Shown: positions 1-5,751 of the stretch, in pieces
Layout: each line of letters opens with the position of its first letter
How positions within the stretch are numbered: position 1 is the stretch's first letter
Origin: Spirochaetia bacterium UBA5550
GTDB lineage: Bacteria; Spirochaetota; UBA4802; UBA5550
NCBI GenBank assembly: GCA_002425885.1
Contig: DINC01000222.1
Location: forward strand, 1-9,362
Reading direction: 5' to 3'
Length of the DNA: 9,362 bases
Notes under the pieces: generated by a model
Seen by the model: only the letters and a program-made list of their open reading frames with translations
The model's database searches: none
What the model was told of the DNA's origin: nothing
Made by a program: the position numbers and the translations under genes

Positions 1-1129
1 CAGTTTTTAAATTTTTTGCTATTTTTGATTTTTCATTCATCTCTTTCAGGAGATTTCTGGTAACCATGTTTATGTTCTCTGAAGCGAGAGATTGCCTTAA
101 TTTTTCAGCTTTTTCAGTATCAGGAGCTTCCGTTTTGTACGATTTAACTACAGGAGTGAATATATAAAGTCCTGCTCCTGAGCTGATTACAGGTGAAGCT
201 GCATTTACATTCAGTGCAAGGCATTTATCAGTGAAAACAGGGGATTTACTGATGGCGGAAATCTCCTTTGAATCCTTCCCTTCTGTTTTAACGGGTTCCC
301 CGATTTTAAAAGATGCTGAACGTGAGACCTTGCCGTTAAGAATCGCAGCAGCAGCACTGAAAGATCCCCCTGCTGTTGATACTGCATTTATCTTTTCAGT
401 GAGGTCGTTTTTAATCTTTTCAAGTCTCTTCTCTTCAATCTCTTTTTTTATCTTTTCTCTGTCTGTTTTAGGGTCACTTATTTTGACCTTGCTTGCGGCA
501 ATTTCAGAGTCAATATCAGAGTCAGAGACAGTTAATTCCTTCTGATATCTTTTTTTCATATCATCATTTGAGAGAAACGCGTACTGAATCTGTATATTGG
601 AGCTTTCAGATATCGATTTTGATGCAATATCCTCTTTTGCCACAGCGGCTCCTGTATTAATCATAAAACGCAGGTCGGATATAGCTATCTCTCTACGCAT
701 GATTTTTTCATATTCATCTATTCCGAGCCTGTTATTTCTCAGGACTGCCTGAAAATAATCGGGATCGAATCTGCCGGTTGAAGGATTTCTGAAATCCGGT
801 GAATTCTTTATAATTCGCGAGATACGGTCATCTGTTATGCTGAATCCGTTTTTTCCGGCTTTCTCCGCAAGGAGTATTTCTATGAGAAAATTATCCAGGA
901 TAAAGCTGTCCATCTTCTGATTCCGGAACTGGCTGAACTTCATGTCTCTGTATCTGAGGAAATCAAGGGTGTGGATTTTTTTACCGTTTACAACAGCAAT
1001 TGTTCCCTGGTCGGATGTACCGCAGCTTGTCATGTCAGGCATTCCGAATGAAAAAGCTATTATACCTACAAAAAATGCAAGGAGAAAGTATCCTGTATAT
1101 TTTACTATTTTGTTTTCTGAATTTCGCAT
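1..1129 (-). CDS. PpiD-like SurA_N-domain periplasmic chaperone lacking a visible parvulin domain (partial, C-terminus off the left edge)
   Basis: This is probably an inner-membrane-anchored periplasmic chaperone that helps outer-membrane and secreted proteins fold. The 376 visible residues start at an ATG (1127-1129) preceded by AAGG five bases upstream. Residues 8-30 form a single hydrophobic anchor after a basic N-terminus, as in PpiD. Residues 44-158 match the SurA_N/PpiD N-terminal domain (VNGKKI; GFSITDDRI; then a segment like the E. coli PpiD 'FD..Y...L' stretch). Residues about 260-376 resemble the C-terminal part of PpiD (FKIGEP at 274-279; ending in a helix with NLLKEMNEKSKI). The 100-plus-residue parvulin rotamase domain normally found between these parts is not visible; a charged linker (about 185-250) stands there instead. 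Only a few residues are likely missing at the edge. It lies 25 nt downstream of the Trm112-like gene, probably in one operon. Family placement is fairly sure; chaperone-only activity is inference. Confidence 0.82.
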   Translation of the reverse strand, partial: MRNSENKIVKYTGYFLLAFFVGIIAFSFGMPDMTSCGTSDQGTIAVVNGKKIHTLDFLRYRDMKFSQFRNQKMDSFILDNFLIEILLAEKAGKNGFSITDDRISRIIKNSPDFRNPSTGRFDPDYFQAVLRNNRLGIDEYEKIMRREIAISDLRFMINTGAAVAKEDIASKSISESSNIQIQYAFLSNDDMKKRYQKELTVSDSDIDSEIAASKVKISDPKTDREKIKKEIEEKRLEKIKNDLTEKINAVSTAGGSFSAAAAILNGKVSRSASFKIGEPVKTEGKDSKEISAISKSPVFTDKCLALNVNAASPVISSGAGLYIFTPVVKSYKTEAPDTEKAEKLRQSLASENINMVTRNLLKEMNEKSKIAKNLKT

Positions 1130-1154
1130 TTTAACCTTCTTGAATTACTTTTAT

Positions 1155-1331
1155 TTATTTCTTTTTTTCAGGTTTTTCGGCTTCATCTACCAGCATAACC
1201 GGTATTCCGTCTTTAACAGGGTATTTCAAGCCGCATTCTACGCATATAAGTTTCTGGTTTCTTGCGTCATATTCCACATCACCCCTGCAAGCGGGACATG
1301 CCAGAATCTCCAGCAGTTTTGTATCGATCAT
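1155..1331 (-). CDS. Trm112-like (UPF0434/YcaR family) small zinc protein, 58 aa
   Basis: This 58-residue protein is of the Trm112 type. In eukaryotes and archaea Trm112 activates methyltransferases acting on tRNA, rRNA and release factors; the bacterial role is little known. The sequence begins MIDTKLLEILACPACRG and has two cysteine pairs, C12/C15 and C30/C33 (CPAC and CVEC), which would bind one zinc. The segment GLKYPVKDGIPVML (34-47) is the family hallmark, and the protein ends in a lysine-rich tail. The length matches bacterial members (about 55-65 aa). The ATG at 1329-1331 has a GGAG eight bases upstream. It is the first gene of a minus-strand pair with the PpiD-like gene, under a candidate promoter at 1364-1393. 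The family call is confident; the partner methyltransferase is unknown. Confidence 0.9.
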   Translation of the reverse strand: MIDTKLLEILACPACRGDVEYDARNQKLICVECGLKYPVKDGIPVMLVDEAEKPEKKK

Positions 1332-1363
1332 TTTATATACTCCGGAAAGTTAATCAGATAAAT

Positions 1364-1393
1364 AATCTATTAAAACTGTGCCATAAGAGTCAA
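1364..1393 (-). promoter_or_regulatory. Candidate sigma70 promoter for the Trm112-like/PpiD-like pair
   Basis: On the minus strand, TTGACT (1388-1393) and TAGATT (1364-1369) are separated by 18 nt. The first matches the -35 consensus at 5 of 6 positions and the second matches the -10 at 4 of 6. Transcription would start near 1357, leaving a short leader with a GGAG ribosome-binding site before the ATG at 1331. This is pattern matching only. Confidence 0.35.
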
Positions 1394-1528
1394 TCAAAAT
1401 ACTTTAGAAAGGTGCTGTTTGCTGAATGCAGGTAAAGTTTCTCCCGTTGATTATATATTTTACTTGAAAAATGGTACGGTAAAAAATTTTTTAAATTTCA
1501 TGCAGCAGAACGTATTAATAATTGAACC

Positions 1529-1533
1529 GGAGG
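1529..1533 (+). promoter_or_regulatory. Ribosome-binding site that fixes the queC start
   Basis: GGAGG lies eight bases before the ATG at 1542. It supports that start over the in-frame TTG at 1419, whose extra 41 residues show no QueC homology: the family's N-terminal beta strand and P-loop begin right after the ATG. Confidence 0.8.
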
Positions 1534-1541
1534 AGCGTGTA

Positions 1542-2228
1542 ATGTCAAAAAAAGGTATTGTTTTATTAAGCGGGGGGCTTGATTCAGCTACAACAGCAGC
1601 TATTGCTATAAGCATGGGGTATACTCTATCGGCCATGACATTTATGTATGATCAGCGGCATAAGGTGGAGGTCTCTTTCGCTGAAAAGCTTGCCGCTTTC
1701 TTTAAAGTTGAACAGCATATAAAAGTCAATATCCCCGGTGAAATTTTCCGGTCAGCTCTTACTCCCTCTTCAGGCATAAGCGTTCCGAAAAACAGAGATG
1801 TTGATGCTGAGGATATTCCGGAGACATACGTTCCTGCCAGAAATATACTTTTTCTTTCCTATGCCCTTGCTTTTGCCGAATCAGTGGGCGCTGAAGGGAT
1901 ATTTATAGGAGCAAATGCCGTGGATTACAGCGGATATCCCGACTGCAGGCCTGAGTTCTTTGACGCATTCAAAAAAATGGCTGATGCAGGCACCAAAGCC
2001 GGTGTTGAGGGTAGAGGTGTGAATATTTATACACCTCTGATGACGCTCAAAAAACATGAAATTATAAAAACAGGTGTAAGCCTTGGCCTGGATTACTCTC
2101 TCACTCACAGCTGTTATGATCCCTTTGAGGACGGATCATCATGCGGTAATTGCGACAGCTGTATACTCCGCAAGAGGGGCTTTTCTGAGGCTGGAGTGCC
2201 TGATCCCACCAGGTATAGACTGAAATGA
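1542..2228 (+). CDS. queC: 7-cyano-7-deazaguanine (preQ0) synthase QueC
   Basis: QueC converts 7-carboxy-7-deazaguanine to preQ0 with ATP and ammonia, a cytoplasmic step toward queuosine in tRNA wobble positions. The 228-residue protein starts with the PP-loop ATP pyrophosphatase motif SGGLDS at residues 10-15. It carries the conserved YDQRHKVE segment (36-43), the family stretch GANAVDYSGYPDCRPEF (123-139), and a C-terminal zinc site of four cysteines, C191, C201, C204 and C207. Length is normal for the family. The chosen ATG has a strong GGAGG; a longer in-frame reading from TTG at 1419 would add 41 unrelated residues. Its stop overlaps the start of the next gene as ATGA, which suggests translational coupling with the comF-like gene. 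No other queuosine genes are in the window, so preQ0 partners must be elsewhere. Identification is very secure. Confidence 0.96.
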   Translation: MSKKGIVLLSGGLDSATTAAIAISMGYTLSAMTFMYDQRHKVEVSFAEKLAAFFKVEQHIKVNIPGEIFRSALTPSSGISVPKNRDVDAEDIPETYVPARNILFLSYALAFAESVGAEGIFIGANAVDYSGYPDCRPEFFDAFKKMADAGTKAGVEGRGVNIYTPLMTLKKHEIIKTGVSLGLDYSLTHSCYDPFEDGSSCGNCDSCILRKRGFSEAGVPDPTRYRLK

Positions 2229-2938
2229 ACAGCGGGCTCTCTTTACTGCTCGATTTCGCTTTTCCATGCTACTGTGTTTCCTGCGGTATACCAGTTTCAT
2301 CGAAGACAAACCATCTTTGCGGCAGGTGTCTTAAATCTCTGAAAAAGTCAGAGGGAGGGTGTCCTGTATGTTCCTCTCTCATGGAGGAGGGGGGTTGCGG
2401 TTTCTGCTCAGGGAGAAGGTTCTACCCTTCAAAGCATATTTCGATTTTTGAGTATGATGGTGCTGTAAAGGGTATTATTCATTCTCTTAAATTCGGCGGT
2501 ATCAGAAACGTATACAAGGTTCTGACGCCATTTCTGGCAAGCAGCCTTGAGGAGTTCGGCAGCAGTATAGATTATATCACATCTGTGCCAATGAACAGAA
2601 AAAAATATGCAGCACGGGGGTATAACCAGTCTGAGCTCCTTGCATTATCCCTGTCAAAAGCCTCTGGTATCCCTTTCCGCAGGCTTTTAGGGGAGAAAAA
2701 GGGCTCGGCACACCAGAGAGAATTCAGTTACTCCGCCAGATATATTAATGTTATTGACAGGTACGAAACCATCAGTAATTGTAATATAAACGAAAAGACA
2801 ATTCTGCTTATTGACGATGTTTTTACCACAGGTGCAACGATAAATGAGTGTTCCCGGATACTTCTGGATTCCGGTGCCAGTTCGGTTTTTTCATTGACTG
2901 TGGCCCGTTCTGATTTAAAAAAGCTTGAAAATATCTGA
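2225..2938 (+). CDS. comF: ComF/GntX-family phosphoribosyltransferase-like protein
   Basis: ComF proteins are type I phosphoribosyltransferase-fold proteins linked to DNA uptake in competent bacteria, where ComF is thought to act at the cytoplasmic side with the import machinery. The 237-residue product has an N-terminal cysteine-rich zinc region (C17/C20, C32/C35, C46/C49, C58/C61). A conserved VPM...RGYNQSELLA block follows (121-140). The PRPP-binding loop is LLIDDVFTTGAT at 194-205, with both aspartates and the TTGAT turn intact. Length matches the family. The ATG sits inside the queC stop (ATGA overlap, 2225-2228) with only a weak ribosome site, so it is probably translated by coupling to queC. 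Competence is not shown by this window, and GntX-like roles are possible. Confidence 0.92.
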   Translation: MNSGLSLLLDFAFPCYCVSCGIPVSSKTNHLCGRCLKSLKKSEGGCPVCSSLMEEGGCGFCSGRRFYPSKHISIFEYDGAVKGIIHSLKFGGIRNVYKVLTPFLASSLEEFGSSIDYITSVPMNRKKYAARGYNQSELLALSLSKASGIPFRRLLGEKKGSAHQREFSYSARYINVIDRYETISNCNINEKTILLIDDVFTTGATINECSRILLDSGASSVFSLTVARSDLKKLENI

Positions 2939-2964
2939 AAAATAGATAGTCTTTATAAATAAGC

Positions 2965-2985
2965 CAGCGCCTTTTTTGTGCGCTG
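2965..2985 (+). terminator. Hairpin between comF and the STAS gene, possible weak terminator
   Basis: CAGCGC (2965-2970) and GCGCTG (2980-2985) form a perfect 6-bp GC-rich stem with a 9-nt T-rich loop. Only TTT and then a broken T-rich stretch (CCATTTT) follow, so it is a weak intrinsic terminator at best. It may reduce read-through from queC-comF into the STAS gene or protect an RNA end. A perfect TATAAT at 2995-3000 follows but lacks a -35 and would leave almost no leader. Confidence 0.45.
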
Positions 2986-3006
2986 TTTCCATTTTATAAT
3001 TTAACT

Positions 3007-3010
3007 GGAG
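3007..3010 (+). promoter_or_regulatory. Ribosome-binding site favouring ATG 3017 for the STAS gene
   Basis: GGAG ends six bases before the ATG at 3017 but only three before the GTG at 3014, so the ATG is the better start. The choice changes the protein by one residue. Confidence 0.6.
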
Positions 3011-3016
3011 CCGGTG

Positions 3017-3346
3017 ATGGAAAGAATATCACATGATAATTATGACATGATAGTTCTCGAAGGGAGAGTGGATCAGAATGAATCTGAGGAACTTGAATCT
3101 CTCCTTAATGACTGCCTTGAGGAGGGGAAATACGATATATGCATAGACATGATCGATGTTAAACATATATGCAGTTCTGCTCTTGGAGTCCTTGTTGCAA
3201 TTAAAAGGAAGATTAAGGACAACCAGGGAGATATCAAGCTTATTATAAGCAGCGATAATCTCCTGAAACTGTTTGAAACAACAATGCTGGATAAAGTATT
3301 TGAAATTTTTGAATCAAGGCGTGAATGTCTTTCAACATTTGACTGA
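3017..3346 (+). CDS. STAS-domain protein (anti-sigma factor antagonist type)
   Basis: This 109-residue single-domain protein resembles anti-sigma factor antagonists of the SpoIIAA/RsbV family. In that family a STAS protein binds a partner-switching kinase and is turned off by serine phosphorylation. The segment IDVKHICSSALGVLVAIKR (46-64) matches the SpoIIAA 'DSSGLGVLL' phosphorylation loop, with S53/S54 in place and S54 at the position phosphorylated in SpoIIAA. An acidic N-terminal half (LEGRVDQNESEELESLL) fits the first beta-alpha unit. Length is typical. No kinase, phosphatase or sigma factor is nearby, so its partner is unknown. It lies 5 nt before the polyprenyl synthase start, which has almost no ribosome site of its own, so the two are probably co-translated. 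STAS fold is confident; the signalling partner is not. Confidence 0.85.
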   Translation: MERISHDNYDMIVLEGRVDQNESEELESLLNDCLEEGKYDICIDMIDVKHICSSALGVLVAIKRKIKDNQGDIKLIISSDNLLKLFETTMLDKVFEIFESRRECLSTFD

Positions 3347-3351
3347 AAAAG

Positions 3352-4326
3352 ATGAGTGACAGATTAAAGAATATCCTTGCACCCCTTTCAGGTGATCTTG
3401 AAAGGGTAAATCAGAGCATAAAGAAGCATCTCGAAACCGGAGTTCCCCTCGTCGACAACAGTGCGATGCACCTCTTCGCAAAAGGGGGGAAGAATATCAG
3501 GGCCTCCCTTGTTATCCTTACAGCGGGTTTAAGAGGGACAATCTCCGAGCGGGTCATAGATCTCGCAGCGGCTGTTGAAATTATTCACGCGGCATCACTG
3601 GTTCATGATGACATTATTGACAAATCTTTTCTCCGCAGGGGTGACCTTTCGGTTCCGAGTAAATTCGGCGACAAGGTTGCTGTGCTTGCCGGAGATTACA
3701 TGTATTCTACAGCTGTTAATATTACAGTTAAGAATAATCATGCCAGAATCCTCGAATCTATATCTGATTCCACAAAGGAGATGGTGAAGGGTGAGCTTTA
3801 CCAGATGGAGTATTCCAATGTGGATAAAATCTCTGAAGAGCAGTATTACAACATCATAGACCGGAAAACCGGGAGGCTTATGGCCACAAGCGCTTATGTC
3901 GGTGCAGTTGAAGGGGGCTGCAGTGAAAAGGAGTGTGATGCTCTTTTCAATATGGGGCTTGATCTGGGTTATGCTTTTCAGATTGTTGATGATACTTTTG
4001 ATTTCAGCGAGAGCAGCGATGTTACCGGTAAGGATATCGGTAATGATTTTAAGGACGGCAAAATAACTCTTCCGTTTATTTATATTCTTAAAAATGGAAC
4101 CGTTGAAGAACGGGAATATGTCAGAAAATTTTCAGAGTCTCCTGATGATGCTGACTGGAATAGTATCAGGAGTATGATTCACAGTTCCGGCGCTTTCAGT
4201 TTTTCCCTTAATAAAGCAAAAGAATATGCGGGAAGAGCTAAAAAACGGATTGAAATATTTGACAATTCTGATAATAAGGGGATTATTGAAGAACTGATAA
4301 GTTTTATTGTTGAAAGGAATTACTGA
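3352..4326 (+). CDS. Polyprenyl diphosphate synthase (trans-isoprenyl chain, IspB/HepT-like)
   Basis: This enzyme lengthens an allylic diphosphate with isopentenyl diphosphate to make the side chain of a quinone or another lipid. The 324-residue protein has all family signatures: AKGGKNIRASLV (43-54), the first aspartate-rich motif DDIID (86-90) followed by RRG (95-97), KTGRLMATS (172-180), the second aspartate-rich motif DDTFD (213-217), and GKDIGNDFKDGKITLP (226-241). The residues four and five before the first motif are small (A81, S82) rather than aromatic; in this family that allows products longer than C15-C20. A menaquinone side chain is therefore likely, though exact length cannot be read. 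The ATG follows the STAS stop by 5 nt with only a run of A before it, so coupling to STAS translation is likely. Length is standard. Confidence 0.94.
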   Translation: MSDRLKNILAPLSGDLERVNQSIKKHLETGVPLVDNSAMHLFAKGGKNIRASLVILTAGLRGTISERVIDLAAAVEIIHAASLVHDDIIDKSFLRRGDLSVPSKFGDKVAVLAGDYMYSTAVNITVKNNHARILESISDSTKEMVKGELYQMEYSNVDKISEEQYYNIIDRKTGRLMATSAYVGAVEGGCSEKECDALFNMGLDLGYAFQIVDDTFDFSESSDVTGKDIGNDFKDGKITLPFIYILKNGTVEEREYVRKFSESPDDADWNSIRSMIHSSGAFSFSLNKAKEYAGRAKKRIEIFDNSDNKGIIEELISFIVERNY

Positions 4327-4358
4327 ACACCTTTTATATATGGATCACCGGAGGCATT

Positions 4359-4580
4359 ATGATTACAAAGGAAAAAGAGGAACTTCTTAAGTATTATAAT
4401 CTTGGCCTTGCCGCGTATAAACTTAGAAAGTGGGATGAGGCCATTACATCTTTCGAAATGGCTCTGAAGATTATGCCGGGTGACGGGCCCTCTGAACTCT
4501 ACCTTGAGAGATCCAGAACCTTTAAGGAAACACCTCCTCCTGATGACTGGGATGGAGTATATGTAATGACAACAAAATAA
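4359..4580 (+). CDS. Small TPR protein resembling the C-terminal tail module of class III adenylate cyclases
   Basis: This 73-residue protein has one TPR-like helical hairpin: YYNLGLAAYKLRKWDEAITSF at about 12-32, then EMALKIMPGDGPS. It ends with ERSRTFKETPPPDDWDGVYVMTTK (50-73). The pattern 'W..A...F..AL...P.DGPS..Y..R......PPP.DWDGV...T.K' is one I know from the extreme C-terminus of CHASE2-type adenylate/guanylate cyclases. Here it stands alone with its own ATG and a strong GGAGG (4350-4354) four bases upstream. It sits 32 nt after the polyprenyl synthase and 34 nt before bactofilin, so it is likely co-transcribed with both. A role as a small adaptor is inference; no enzymatic residues are seen. 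It is not a broken cyclase: nothing upstream resembles the rest of one. Confidence 0.8.
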   Translation: MITKEKEELLKYYNLGLAAYKLRKWDEAITSFEMALKIMPGDGPSELYLERSRTFKETPPPDDWDGVYVMTTK

Positions 4581-4614
4581 GTTTGAACCAGTAAAAATAA
4601 ACAGGTAAAGCAAA

Positions 4615-5040
4615 ATGGCAAAAAAGATAATTCAGGTCAATAAAAACCCGGTATATGACATCGGGATGATTTCAACGGTGTTTAACAGGAATACTGAGTT
4701 TTCAGGTGACCTGACGTTCAAAAAATCACTTCAGATCAACGGTAAATTTGAAGGGGAGATTAGTTCAGGCAGTTATCTTGTTATTGGTGAAGAAGCTGTT
4801 GTTAATGCAAACATCAAAGCTGACACTGTTATTGTAAAAGGTACGGTGCACGGGAATGTTGAAGCAGTAACAAGGCTCGAAATTCATACTAACGGAAAAC
4901 TCTACGGGAACATAAGAACAAAAAAACTTATGATCTCCGATGGTGTTGTTTTTGAAGGGAAGTGCGAAATGATCAAGCCCTTTGAAAAAAAGGGTAAAAA
5001 GGGAGATGAGCCTGAAGGATCAGAGGAAAAGACAGCCTGA
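4615..5040 (+). CDS. Bactofilin (polymer-forming cytoskeletal protein, DUF583)
   Basis: Bactofilins form nucleotide-free filaments under the inner membrane that organise cell shape, wall enzymes or polar structures. The 141-residue product starts with a short basic tail (about 1-20). A right-handed beta-helix core of short valine/isoleucine-rich turns follows (about 28-118). Typical segments are FSGDLTFKKSLQINGKFEG (29-47), YLVIGEEAVVNANI (54-67), VIVKGTVHGNVEA (72-84), GKLYGNI (94-100) and FEGKCEM (113-119). A charged lysine/glutamate tail (121-141) ends it, as is usual. The start ATG has AGG (4603-4605) nine bases upstream. It is the last gene of the plus-strand run and converges with the TauE-like gene across 11 nt. 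No M23 peptidase partner, often adjacent in other species, is present here. Confidence 0.93.
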   Translation: MAKKIIQVNKNPVYDIGMISTVFNRNTEFSGDLTFKKSLQINGKFEGEISSGSYLVIGEEAVVNANIKADTVIVKGTVHGNVEAVTRLEIHTNGKLYGNIRTKKLMISDGVVFEGKCEMIKPFEKKGKKGDEPEGSEEKTA

Positions 5041-5053
5041 TCGCTTGATCCTT
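5015..5053. repeat. 8-bp inverted repeat across the convergent gene ends
   Basis: AAGGATCA (5015-5022) and TGATCCTT (5046-5053) are perfectly complementary with a 23-nt loop, spanning the bactofilin stop and the end of the TauE-like gene. It could form a hairpin in either transcript and limit read-through of the convergent genes. There is no T-tract on either side and the loop is long, so it may be chance. Confidence 0.25.
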
Positions 5054-5408
5054 AACTCAGTATCATCCTTGCTGATATATAAAGAAGCACAACACCGAAA
5101 ATTTTTTTAAGTATATGTGCATCTATCTTGAGTGCTAATTTGCTTCCAAGTAGGGCGCCAATAATAAAGAGAGCAGCTATTATGGCTGCTGTTTTTATAT
5201 CCGCATGCCCCGCCTTGTAATACTGAATTGCCGCAAGTATACCTATCGGCGGAATCATTGCTATGAGGGTTGTCCCCTGAGCAGTATGCTGATTGAACCC
5301 GAGAATAAACACAAGTGCCGGAACCATTATAATCGCACCGCCGATACCCAGCAGCCCGCTTGCAACCCCACCCGCAAGTCCAATAACAGCAATAATTATA
5401 CTCTGCAT
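5052..5408 (-). CDS. Half-length TauE/SafE-family membrane transporter
   Basis: TauE/SafE proteins are inner-membrane permeases proposed to export sulfite, sulfoacetate or other small organic anions. This protein has 118 residues, about half the usual 240-270. It carries one copy of the family repeat: GLAGGVASGLLGIGGAIIMVP (10-30), with the typical glycine-rich turn, then ALVFILGFNQHTAQGTTL (31-48), and hydrophobic spans at about 49-64, 72-92 and 102-117. Both ends look natural: the ATG has a GAGGTGG ribosome site three bases upstream, and the protein ends in a complete last helix. It is therefore a half-size form that would need to dimerise, not an obvious truncation. It is transcribed divergently from the radical SAM gene, across the MITE-like element whose left end lies 25 nt upstream of its ATG. 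Substrate cannot be read. Confidence 0.87.
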   Translation of the reverse strand: MQSIIIAVIGLAGGVASGLLGIGGAIIMVPALVFILGFNQHTAQGTTLIAMIPPIGILAAIQYYKAGHADIKTAAIIAALFIIGALLGSKLALKIDAHILKKIFGVVLLYISARMILS

Positions 5409-5433
5409 AATCCACCTCGATAGTAATTCATGT

Positions 5434-5609
5434 TATAGCAATTAACGTTTAATTCAGTACCATTTTCGTCATTCCGGCCGTAGTGATAACGAAGTGCCGG
5501 AATCTCATAAAACTGGTACTATGGGATTAGCTTCCAGCTCTTCCTGCGGTCGCCCACAGCCTTCGCGGGAATGACAGAAAGTGTACTAATTCAATCGTTA
5601 ACCGCTATA
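5434..5609. mobile_element. MITE-like element with 42-bp imperfect terminal inverted repeats
   Basis: The left arm (5434-5475) and the reverse complement of the right arm (5568-5609) agree at about 34 of 42 positions. They share TATAGC, TTAACG, AGTAC and GTCATTCC blocks in the same order. The outer ends read TATAGC...GCTATA, which would fit a TA target duplication, though this is uncertain. The 92-nt interior holds a second hairpin (ATTCCGGC 5471-5478 with GCCGGAAT 5496-5503) and no ORF. Each arm also carries a TATAAT-like hexamer facing outwards. A related one-armed copy is at 7910-7951. The layout is that of a non-autonomous element moved by a transposase encoded elsewhere, possibly IS630/Tc1-like; the parent is inference. 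Confidence 0.65.
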
Positions 5610-5679
5610 GTTTAAAAAAGGGAGTTCAGTTGTAAAGATTATTTTAAAATATATTATCTTAATGATCGCAATACATATA

Positions 5680-5696
5680 TTATAATATTCTTGATT
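5680..5696 (+). repeat. Shared 17-bp motif, copy 1 (upstream of the radical SAM gene)
   Basis: TTATAATATTCTTGATT occurs here and, with one change (T to C at position 16), at 6755-6771 ahead of the epimerase. It contains a perfect TATAAT followed by a TTGA. It may be a common promoter or operator, or a chance AT-rich match. Confidence 0.4.
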
Positions 5697-5740
5697 AAAT
5701 GTGTTTTTATGATATATATTGGAGCAGGATCAGGAATTTC

Positions 5741-5747
5741 GGGAGGG
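5741..5747 (+). promoter_or_regulatory. Ribosome-binding site that fixes the AmrS start
   Basis: GGGAGGG ends four bases before the ATG at 5752. It supports that start over the in-frame TTG at 5719, whose 11 extra residues (MEQDQEFREGY) encode the ribosome-site region itself. Confidence 0.75.
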
Positions 5748-5751
5748 TTAT

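Larger units (their letters stand above)
1332..1541. other. Divergent intergenic region between the Trm112-like gene and queC
   Basis: This 210-nt gap separates two divergent genes and must hold promoters for both. It is AT-rich and includes a 12-bp A6T6 palindrome at 1481-1492, the kind of tract that bends DNA or feeds RNA polymerase alpha contacts. Because the downstream gene makes preQ0, I looked for a preQ1/preQ0-type riboswitch and found no convincing stem plus A-rich tail. No clear plus-strand -35/-10 pair stands out. The in-frame TTG at 1419 has no supporting ribosome site. Confidence 0.5.
5610..5751 (+). promoter_or_regulatory. AT-rich upstream region of the radical SAM gene with several candidate promoters
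   Basis: Three overlapping sigma70-like candidates are visible. The first is TTGTAA (5630-5635) with TATTAT (5652-5657), spaced 16. The second is a perfect TATAAT (5681-5686) with a poor -35. The third is TTGATT (5691-5696) with TATATA (5713-5718), spaced 16. The 17-mer at 5680-5696 recurs upstream of the epimerase. AT-rich DNA gives many false matches, so the real start cannot be chosen by eye. Confidence 0.35.

Noticed and set aside
231..545. A plus-strand ORF of 104 residues rich in Ser, Phe and Ile
   Set aside because: It lies opposite the well-supported PpiD-like gene; its composition is what the antisense of lysine- and glutamate-rich coding gives.
942..1361. A plus-strand ORF of 139 residues
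   Set aside because: It is the reverse side of the PpiD-like N-terminus and the Trm112-like gene, with no family features or ribosome site.
1419..1541. A 41-residue N-terminal extension of QueC from a TTG start
   Set aside because: The extension has no QueC homology and no ribosome site, while the ATG at 1542 has GGAGG at the right spacing and begins directly before the P-loop strand.
1400..1541. A preQ1/preQ0 riboswitch ahead of queC
   Set aside because: I could not find the small stem-loop with pairing A-rich tail of preQ1-I, nor a larger class II layout; the A6T6 tract alone is not evidence.
2995..3000. Perfect TATAAT just before the STAS gene
   Set aside because: No -35 lies 16-18 nt upstream and the transcript would begin at the ribosome site itself, so I did not call a promoter.
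5107..5415. An alternative minus-strand ORF overlapping the TauE-like gene
   Set aside because: It is a frame-shifted shadow; the TauE frame has the family glycine motif and membrane spans and a better-placed ribosome site.
5434..5609. A CRISPR-like or regulatory RNA explanation for the inverted repeats
   Set aside because: There are no direct repeats with regular spacers; the two arms are inverted and a related arm lies elsewhere, which fits a transposon-type repeat better.
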